Shown here: positions 56,187 to 64,000 of the stretch, piece after piece
Layout: each line of letters begins with the position of its first letter
Position numbering within the stretch: the first letter of the stretch is position 1
NCBI GenBank assembly: GCA_023014485.1
Contig: JAJOZX010000088.1
Span: 1,505,001 to 1,569,000 of the forward strand
Direction of reading: 5' to 3'
From: Bathynomus jamesi
Taxonomy: Eukaryota; Arthropoda; Malacostraca; Isopoda; Cirolanidae
Length of the DNA: 64,000 nt
Program-made: the position numbers and the translations under genes
The notes under the pieces: generated by a model
Seen by the model: the letters and a program-made list of their open reading frames with translations, nothing else
Told to the model about the DNA's origin: nothing
Database searches by the model: none

Positions 56187-57531
56187 AATTGCGTCATCAG
56201 CAGTAGACTTGTCAGATAAATTAATGTACGGTAGGCCTTTTGGTGGTGTTGCTTTCTTAATAAGGAAAAATTTCTCAAAACACAAAATTTTTAACAAGCG
56301 ATAATGTAAGGTTGTTGGGCATTGAATTACAAGTGAACAATGATTGCATATTAATTGTAAACTGCTATTTACCATACAACAACGGCAGTAATCTAGATGA
56401 ATACATTGATTTGCTGTACAAAATTAAGTTATTATCAGATAACCCCAAATATTCTCACTGTATAATAATGGGGGACTTTTACGCGTATGTAAACTCGGAA
56501 TTCTTTGTAGAATTGGGTAACATGATGCGAGTCGGCCAAATTAAGTATAAGTGATGTAGATGTATCAGGGGTAACCAGTGGTAATTTTACATACGTTAGC
56601 GATATAAGTGGTACCACCAGGTGGATTGATCAGTGTCTCACTAGTAATAATCTAAAGGATCGAATTGTTAGAGTTCATATTCTGCATGATTTCCTTTTTT
56701 CTGATCATAGACCATTTGAACTACTATTAATTAATTTTACCAATTTATGCGCAACACGACATAAGAACTCAATAGGTAAGAATAATCGCGTCGATTGGTC
56801 TAATGTTAATATGCAACAGAGAATAGAATACAAAGACAGAACAGGTCACCTCTTTAATAATTTAGAAATTTGCATCTTACCTGTAGTAATCCTTACTCAA
56901 ATGATTCTCACTGTAAACTCATAGATAGGTATTATAGTAAGATAATATCCCTGTTAAGAGAAGCAGGAAGCCCCTTGATTAAATCGTACAACTATCATAC
57001 TAAGATTATTCCTGGATGGAATGATTTTATTACCCACCTGAAGAGGGAATCGAAAGATGCCTACGATTTTTGGTATACATGAATATGTATAGAAGTAGGG
57101 GGTCAGTATAAGGCGGCCATAAGGCGATGTAAACAGGAAGAAGAGTTTATTCGAGCATCAAAAGCCTGTGAAGCTCGCATAAATAACAATAATAAATTTT
57201 TTTTGAAATTTGTTAAGAATCAAACGGGTGTCAAAAGTGTCCTCCCTCCGACAATCGATGGGGTGTCGGGAAGGATGAAACTTCAAAGCTGTGGAAAACC
57301 CACTATTCTAACATTCTTAACAGTGTGAGTAGGGATACTCTTAAGATAGATTGCAGCGAAACGCCTGTGGGAGGGACAAGGGAAAATACTTTGATATCAG
57401 TTCCTGAAGTAAAGAGGTTAATTAAAGAGTTAAAGACTGGTTCTGCGTCAGGGGCAGTTGACCTATCATTGCTCTTATCAGCCATGATTACTCATAGCTA
57501 TTTCCCTGCAGAGTTTATGAGGGTATATATC

Positions 57532-59170
57532 CAGTGATGGGCATCGATACACGAAAATCCCTAAGGCGATACCGATACATCGATACTCGTAAATCGTCTA
57601 AAGCGATACCGATACATCGATACTTTATAGATGGCTAAAGCGATATCGATATCCATATATGTATCGCGATACATTACTATAAGAATGAACAAATCTTACT
57701 AATATGTAAATAAATTTTTACTTTGTATATTGGGTGTAAAAAACGATCAGTTCAGTCAAGAAAAATGTATTTTATACCAAGTTAGCTCACAGAAAAACTT
57801 AAATGTTATAAACTTTTAACGAGGAACATAAGAAATTGTAGGTGATCGGCCCCTTTAAGATGGTTGTGAATTGCGATATCAATTATAACGAGTATTACCC
57901 TTAAGAAATACCAGTTCGCAAAACATCTTATCGGATAGTCTATTCCTCTTTGGAGAGTAAATGTGGCCCGCGAAACTGAAAAGCCGTTCCACGGGAGCAG
58001 AGGATGGAAGTGGAGTATTGTACTAAGTGAAAACTCTCATAATTCCAGGGTATTGGCGTAGTGATGCGAGGGAATTACTGCTGTCAACCAGGTACTTCAA
58101 CACTTCCATTTCAGACGAGTCCTGATCTGGAGTGACGGTAGATGAAAGAAGGCATCTGAACTTCCATCAGATGCAACGTCACTCGACTCCTGTGGAGCTG
58201 TGCCTGTGGAATGCTCATACAGATTCTTGACAGCATTTACCAACATTTCTTGAACTTTTTTCTTAATGATGTTTGTGTTGAATTTGCTATTTATCGTCAA
58301 CCATTTTAATTTAAATTGAGGATTGGATGTTGATGGTAAAATGGCTGCTTCGCAATTGCAATCATAAAAACTATCAAGGCTAAGGAACTTCTCGAAACGC
58401 TTAGCGAAGCCTGATGCAACTGCATTAAGAAGTGGTCGGCAATGGCGTAATTGTACTGAATTGAGACGCAATATCTTTTTATCTAAGGCTAAGAGTGTCG
58501 GGAGCATGCAACCATAAAAGCAGTCTTTGATTGCAACCTGTCAAGCGCCGTTGCAACGGGTTGCAGTACGGTGACATGCTCTTATTTAAGGTTGTTTTTA
58601 GATATTATATTTACGTACATTGTCATTGATTGTTCCAATTTTATTGAACAATAAATAGCAGCACATGTTTTACTGTTGTATACCTAATTAATATACACTA
58701 AATAATCATAAATACATTGATGTGTTGTATGCATGCATTGAGCGTCGGGTGAAAATTGCGCACTTCTGTATTGAAATTACGCATCTAAGGGGTTAATAGC
58801 TTTGGAAAGAGAAATATTTCTGTGGATGCGCGGCGCGAAAAATATTATTAACATGATATCATTGATATGTAGATATAATTGTAACTATCAGGTCCCTTCA
58901 ACATTATAACTTAAAACGATATTATTTGATAAAAACAGTTCAGAAAATTTGCAGATTATACAACTTTTTACAATTTTGCTTACTATACTTTTAGTTATTT
59001 GCATGAATGTATCGGTGTATCGATGAGTCGAGTTTTTCGGTACATTTAAGAAAAATGACCTTAGCGATACCGATACATCGATCAAGTAGCTAAGGCGATG
59101 CCGTTACCGATACAAAAGTATCGCTCGATACGTAACGCCGATACATGTATCGCGATACTACCCATCTCTT
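57532..59170 (-). mobile_element. hAT element with subterminal repeats (hAT-B)
   Basis: The ends are CAGTGATGGGCATCGATAC (57532) and, inverted, AAGAGATGGGTAGTATCGC (ending 59170). An exact 8-bp duplication TATATATC lies at 57524-57531 and 59171-59178. Near both ends, GGCGATACCGATACATCGAT-type repeats occur three or more times in each orientation; such subterminal arrays are transposase binding sites in other hATs. Confidence 0.92.
57870..58510 (-). pseudogene. hAT transposase remnant (hAT-B)
   Basis: An open part (58507-58097) starts MLPTLLALDKKILRL, with HCRPLLNAVASGFAKRFEKF typical of the hAT mid-region. After a stop and frame changes, the dimerisation end reads YNTPLPSSAPVERLFSFAG followed by SPKRNRLSDKMF (complement near 57915-58020). 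The first two catalytic acids are not present. It is a decayed, deleted copy. Confidence 0.8.
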
Positions 59171-60688
59171 TATATATCTTGCCACTGGTCAAAAATAAGT
59201 ATGGAGACATTTTATCCAGCAATAATTACAGACCTATTGCTGTCGCTTTCTGCTTCTCGAAACTACTAGAAAAACTCCTGTTACTCGGATTAAATGATTA
59301 CCTATGCACATCTCCTAATCAGTTTGGTTTCAAAAGGTCCCACTCAACTGACCTGAGTGTCTATGTACTTAAAGAAACAATATCTAAATACAATGACAGT
59401 AATTCAACTATTTATAGCTGTTACTTAGATATAAGTAAGGCATATGATAGAGTGAACCACAATATTTTATTTAAAAAACTAGAAGACAGGAAGGTTCCCA
59501 TGTACATATTACATTTATTGAAATTTTGGTATTCCCACCAATCTTTTACCGTTAGGTGGGGCAATGTACTATCCGAATATTTTGGCTCCTCTTGCGGGGT
59601 GAGACAAGGCTCGTTGCTCTCCCCTATACTGTTTAATGTGTATATTGACGGATTAATTGCTTCACTTAATGAGGCAACAGTGGGATGTTGTATAGATAAC
59701 ACAAGGATAAATAGCTTAGTTTATGCCGATGATATGGTGTTAATAAGTCCCTCTGTTAAAGGTCTGGATCGCTACTAAAAGTCTGCGAAGTGTATTCGCA
59801 GAAACATGATATTCTTTTTAATGTTACAAAAACTAAGGTTATGCAATTTCATCCTAAAAGCTGTAATCAGCCAGCTATTAGGTTTAAAATGAATGATGAA
59901 GTAACTGAAGAAGTATAAGAGTTTAAGTATTTGGGTCAAACTATTACCAGCTCATTCAGTGATGACTCAGATATAAGAAAACAATCTCGAAGCCTTTGTG
60001 CTAAAGCGAATATGACTATAAGGAACTTTTGGTTCTGTACAAATAAAGCTAAAGACACTCTCTTTCGTACTTTCTGCAGTAATATATACGGACAGCAACT
60101 CTGGGTGAATTATAAAAAAGGTTCTGGCAGAACCATAAATTTGCTATACAACAGGTCTTTTAGACTCTTACATAAATTACCCCCGAGATGCTCAGCTTCG
60201 CAAATGTTTGCTACCCGCAATATGTCGAGCTTCCCGGAGGTAAGAAGACGCGCTCAATACAGTCTAATGCAGTGTTCTTCAAAATACGGGTCGCGACCAA
60301 GTACTGGGTCGCGAGATGCTCTTCACTGGGTCGCAAGGTAAAAAAAAAGAAAAAGTATATATATATAAAATATATTTACAAAGTACACCATGATATCAAG
60401 TTTTTGTCAATAGTTCACTCGCTTAAATATTAAATATTAGTTACCGTAATTATTAAGCATAATATTATTTACAACTATCATTTTTATACTGTATTAATTA
60501 TATTTAGTGCCATTTATGTATTTTGATTATTAAGTATTTATGGAAAAAAAGGGTGTTTCTAAGTTAACAAGAATGATATCAGGCAACAAGAAATGCATCT
60601 CAAAGAGAGAGAGCGAGAGAGAGAGAATGTGTGCGTATGTGTGTTCTCATGAGTCGCTCACCGCCTCACACGACCCGAACGTGTCCAA

Positions 60689-63600
60689 TAGGGTGTCCCG
60701 TTAAACCCAAAGTTGGTCGGGTACAGCATTAACCGATATAATATCGTGAAGTGGGTTACTAGGAATGCCCACACAAGTTTTTAAAGTCCTATCTAAAACA
60801 TTCATGCATCCCCAGCGGTTTACATTTTACATCCCTGATTCAGACCACAAAATTGGCATTTTTTGGCATTTTCTAGTAAAATATACTATTTTAATTAAAA
60901 GTAAAACACATTTACCACTCTATATGCATTTCTGGTAATGTATACTAGCTTTATAAATGTAAATGCTAAATGTGGGCCCCACAGGGCCCAATTTAGCCCC
61001 CTTATTTCATATTTTTAGCGATTTTTACTAACTATTGTAATCTAACTTTTTTTCAGGAATTTCTAAATCTAGGTACCATAATATGTATTTAAATTGATGA
61101 AATGGCTCTAAGCAAACCATTAAGTAGAAGCAAAACAGAAATTCCCTTTCTAGGTCAACCTATAGCCTCCATAACGACTACAGCTGTTCCAACCAACAAA
61201 CAAGTACTCAAATATTTCTATCATATTAAAGCTTGCAATCCTCATTATAATCAGTCCCTTGTTAAAGGAAAACTTGTAAGTCATCAAGCTGGCATGGTAA
61301 TAGACCAGGTGTTCTCCTTTTGGAATAAATGCAATTTACCTACTAGTAGCAGACAATATGCCGTTAAAAAACTTCTTAAGTTGCACCAGGAATAGTATGT
61401 TCTAACAAAACATAAATATAGAAAAACTGAAGAGCACCTAAGTTCAGTAAACAAATTTTATGAAAAACTCGAAACAATATTTGATGTCGCTCACCCATTT
61501 CCTGAAAAAGTTCTTTCAGAAAAGCTAGGGAAAACTGAAGTTGAGGAAGATCTGGAGTTTTTAAAGATGCTGAGAGGAGGATATAAAGTTACACTGGGTT
61601 CAAGAGATAAGATTTCAGAGCAAAGAATAAAAAATAAAATAAAAAGGCTAGCAACCAATGAACGTTTACGTCAGAAAGAACAAGAGAGAATAAGCAAACC
61701 ATCTAAAGTGAAAATAGAGAAATTAGAATGTGAGGGAGATAGTTCTAACGATTATGATTACCTCAATAAAAGACTAAAAATAACTAAAGAACAAAAGCCT
61801 ATCTACCTACCTAGAAATGTACTTAAAGAGTCTATTGTAGCCAGTGCTATAGACAGAGGAAATGTATCTGTTAGGAACAGATACATTAATAATTTCTGCT
61901 TTAATTAGAGCCTGCGGTGGAGACCTAAACGATTATGCAGTTTCAAAAACATCTACTCATACAGCAACACAAGAAAATAGGGTAAAAACTGAAAATGAAG
62001 TGAAAGAATTGTTTCAAAATACCAATATAAAACATCTTGTTGTCCATTGGGATTCAAAACAGATTTTAGGCTTAGAAAGGCTTGCTGTTGCTGCTCCTAG
62101 ATCTCCTCATATTGATAAAATTTTGGAGATACCTATTATTCAAAATGCTACTGGTGAACAAATGTCTGAAGCTACATTCAAGCTCCTTACAGATTGGCAG
62201 GTCACAGGAAAGGTGAGAGGTATGTCATTTGATACGACGGCCTCAAATACAGGTATTAACAAAGGAGCTTGCATTTATATAGAAAGAAATCTGAATAGAC
62301 CATTATTATATTTAGCATGCCGTCACCACATTGGCAAACTTATTGTAAAATCTGTTTGGCAATGCATCTTTGGAAAAAGCACTGGTCCCGATTATCCCAT
62401 ATTTGAAGAATTTTCGTAAAGCTGGTGCAAAATAACATTATCCCAAACTAAAGAAATAAATATAACTGAGCTTTTGTTGATGGATATTAAAGAAAGTACA
62501 AACATAATTTATAATTCTTTATTAGAGAACAAAAATTATTTCAGAGATGATTACTTAGAATATTCAGAATTAAACTGTTTATTGTTGGGGCACAGGCCTT
62601 CAAAGATACATCTTCGTAAACCAGGAGCATGCCATCGAGCTAGATTCATAGCACCTCAGCTGTATTCAAATAAACTTGTCTTATTTACAGTAGAGATCAG
62701 CTTAACTATGAACTAGAAGTAAAAGAATCATTTGGAAAATTTGTCAAGTTTACATCTTTAGTTTATGGCCCTTATTGGCTAAAGACCCCATTAGCTGCAG
62801 AAGCACCACTCAATGACCTGCGATTTTATAAGCAATTACGTAGTTAATGTCTGGCAGGAAGTAGACCAGAAGTTTCTATTGCTGCAGTAGATGCATTCTT
62901 AAGACACAAGTGGTATTTAAGTTAAGAACTTGTAGTTTTATATCTTCTTAGTAAAACTTTAGATGAGAATACAAAAGCAAGTATCGCAGCTCGTTTATTA
63001 GGAACTGAAGTTCCAGATGAAATTATTATAGGAAAGCCAAAAGTTCCAGAACTACACCCAGATATACATCTGGTGGATTTGATAGGACCTAATTCATAGA
63101 AAATCTTAAAAATCATGAATTTAGAAAGCTGTTGGTTGTCAAAGCCAGTGGGAGAATAGTGCTCATATCCAAACTATAATGAAATGGAAGAGTTTGTGAG
63201 TAATTTGAAGGTTGTCAATGATTGTGCTGAAAGGGCTCTTAAGCTTATAACTGATCTGGCTCCTACAGTTAAAGATGATGCTCAGCTTCAAGCTAAAATT
63301 CAAACCACAGAACTTCATTGAAAAAATTTAAAAGAAATCAAGAAAAAGAATCTTCGTAATTACTAGGTAAATTATTAGTTTAAAAGGGGGATTAGTGCAA
63401 TTTTTTATTAAAAAAGGGGATTTATGCAATTTTTTATAAAAAATATAAAAACAAAACAAAACAAAAAATTAAAAATACAAAAAAGTAAAAAAAAAATTAA
63501 AAAAAAAAAAAAAAAAAAACGAGAGATTCCAATCGACCTTGACGTGGTTCTGGGGCTTCCTACTAACAGATTGGAAAAAATGTGTATGTAATTTCTAGCT

Positions 63601-63795
63601 TTAATGGGTCTTTTAAAGGTCAAAATGCCAATTTTTTGGTCTGAATCGGGGGTGTAAAATGTAAACCCCTGGGGATACATGATTTCTTTAGATAGGACTT
63701 TAAAAACTTGTTTGAGCATTCTTAGTAGCCCACTTAACGATATTATATCGGTTAATGCTGTACCCGACCAACTTTGGGTTTAACGGGACACCCTA
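60689..63795 (+). mobile_element. Element U: TAGGG-ended transposon with ~180-bp TIRs
   Basis: The ends are TAGGGTGTCCCGTTAAACCC (60689) and the exact inverted copy ending at 63795. Inverted similarity continues for about 180 bp with roughly ten mismatches. An exact 8-bp duplication GTGTCCAA lies at 60681-60688 and 63796-63803. The element is 3107 bp with one plus-strand gene. TAGGGTGT is shared with element V, although the proteins look different. Confidence 0.95.
61102..63363 (+). pseudogene. U-family putative transposase
   Basis: The start MALSKPLSRSKTEIPFLGQP is at 61102. The N-terminal part is helical and basic, with KNKIKRLATNERLRQKEQ near 61630-61680. The core (61862 on) has VVHWDSKQI (near 62038-62064), MSFDTTASNTG (near 62224-62256) and LACRHHIGKL (near 62310-62340). 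PGACHRARF lies near 62619-62645 and HKWYLS-stop-ELV near 62905-62935. I infer catalytic Asp in HWDSK and FDTT, C-x2-H in ACRHH, and the acidic residue at the WYLS block, where a stop now sits. Stops at about 61393, 62417, 62846, 62924 and 63098 and frame changes near 61880 and 62700 make it inactive. The family is widespread but I cannot name it with certainty. Confidence 0.7.
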
Positions 63796-63898
63796 GTGTC
63801 CAAGCAGGAAGTCTCTCAGTTGTCTTTATGCTGTAGGCGTGAGAGTATATTGCTATCACTTTAGTCGGAAAATATTTACCCCATCCCAAGAAAAGAAT

Positions 63899-64000
63899 GG
63901 ATCGTTTTGTTATCAGAAAAAGCAAATCAGATGCTCTGTCATCAGTCTCATCTGCATCTGAAAAAGAAGCACAATCGGGCAGGCCTACAACAGAAAATGT
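63899..64000 (+). CDS. hAT (ZBED5-like) transposase N-terminus, partial
   Basis: There are 34 open codons from ATG at 63899 to the window end, beginning MDRFVIRKSKSDALSSVSSA and then Ser/Glu-rich. ZBED5-like hAT proteins begin with a comparable basic then Ser-rich segment ahead of the BED finger. Too short to be certain. Confidence 0.45.

Larger units (their letters stand above)
55167..56650 (+). pseudogene. LINE APE endonuclease, split by a hAT
   Basis: The first part (55167-55346) has VSYNVRSVRNS and ILLQEHWL. It is cut after the codons for MYHAS by the hAT at 55347-56186. The continuation (56197 on) reads SAVDLSDKLMYGRPFGGVAF, CYLPYNNG and MGDFYAYV (near 56468), where Tyr replaces the Asn of the usual GDFN. 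FSDHRPFE follows near 56700. A short frame change near 56530-56560 and another near 56880 break it. The domain would nick the target. Confidence 0.75.
53535..60269 (+). mobile_element. Two-ORF LINE carrying three hAT-type insertions
   Basis: The order is a leader (from 53535), ORF1 (about 53820-55100), endonuclease (55167-56650) and RT (57100-60269). Two complete insertions (55347-56186 and 57532-59170) and a third starting at 60270 interrupt it. Without them the element is about 4.2 kb. RT motifs match the fragment at 36870-38235. Clade is uncertain. Confidence 0.82.
57100..60269 (+). pseudogene. LINE reverse transcriptase, split by a hAT
   Basis: The N-terminal RT parts lie before the insertion: LKTGSASGAVDLS near 57435-57470 and then FPAEFMRVYI. 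Compared with 36870-38235, about 20 residues are missing between them. After the insertion (59179 on) the frame has LPLVKNKYGD, NYRPIAVAFCFSKLLEKLL, FGFKRSHSTDLSVY, YLDISKAYDRVNH, CGVRQGSLLSPILF and catalytic LVYADDMVLISPS (near 59715-59755). A stop near 59776 follows. The thumb region continues in another frame with a stop near 59915 (EFKYLGQTITSSF) to about 60260. Most blocks are readable. Confidence 0.82.
60270..64000 (+). mobile_element. hAT element, left end and transposase start (hAT-C), right end beyond window
   Basis: The terminus CAGTGTTCTTCAAAATACGG starts at 60270 within the LINE RT frame. Its first part has GGGTCGCGA motifs repeated near 60286 and 60305 and an (AG)n run near 60600. 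Element U is inserted at 60689-63795. After U, a frame opens at 63899 (MDRFVIRKSKSDALSS) and continues to the window edge. It resembles the N-terminus of ZBED5-type hAT transposases. The right end and its duplication lie outside the window. Confidence 0.7.

Noticed and set aside
1..64000. tRNA, rRNA or spliceosomal RNA genes
   Set aside because: None was recognised by eye; a covariance-model scan would be needed to exclude degenerate copies.

Overview
The window looks like intergenic DNA from an AT-rich, repeat-dense arthropod genome. Evidence for arthropod: repeated TTAGG/GGTTA motifs, long (AG)n, (AC)n and (TA)n microsatellites, and a mix of mariner, Tc1, hAT, CACTA-like, P-like, Penelope-like, RTE and CR1/jockey-type elements that is common in arthropods. 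A decapod crustacean is one plausible source, but that is inference only. I see no convincing host protein-coding gene, tRNA or rRNA. Almost every coding signal belongs to a transposable element (TE), most of them broken, and many nested inside one another.

Layout. 59-1458: DD41D mariner-type element. 2306-10561: decayed env-bearing LTR-type retroelement with most of its polymerase deleted. A Tc1 element (3781-7667) is inserted in it, and that Tc1 is itself split by a CACTG-ended element X (3799-5925). A P-like element (10562-11981) sits at its 3' side. 12373-15163: element Y, a second and almost complete member of the X family, with introns. 15.6-17.3 kb: two inverted-repeat elements. 17.7-22.5 kb: two 5'-truncated CR1/jockey-type LINEs lying head to tail between (AG)n tracts. 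24.2-24.6 kb: GGTTAGG hairpins. 24.8-26.95 kb: Penelope-like element. 28.0-30.6 kb: a third CR1/jockey-type LINE. 33.7-36.8 kb: nearly complete RTE-type LINE. 36.9-38.2 kb: LINE fragment. 39.5-44.3 kb: LINE with a PHD-like ORF1, interrupted by a deleted mariner. 44.9 kb: MITE derived from the first mariner family. 46.5-48.3 kb: hairpin MITEs. 48.4-52.5 kb: DD34D mariner split by element V, a 3-kb TAGGG-ended element with an 8-bp target duplication. 53.5-64 kb: LINE interrupted by three hAT-type elements, the last of which carries the 3.1-kb element U.

The most interesting material is the set of three large, poorly classified DNA transposon families. X and Y have CACTG termini and 3-bp TTA/TAA duplications. 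V and U have TAGGGTGT termini and 8-bp duplications. Their proteins contain zinc-ribbon-like cysteine clusters, or an aspartate plus a C-x2-H motif, that suggest RNase-H-fold transposases outside the best-known families. Nested insertions give exact element ends and relative ages. A second cross-cutting signal is a set of near-perfect 29-35 bp snap-back palindromes with loops of 1-17 nt inside unrelated sequences. A third is that all three Tc1/mariner copies in which the whole catalytic triad can be read keep the first two acidic residues and have lost the third.
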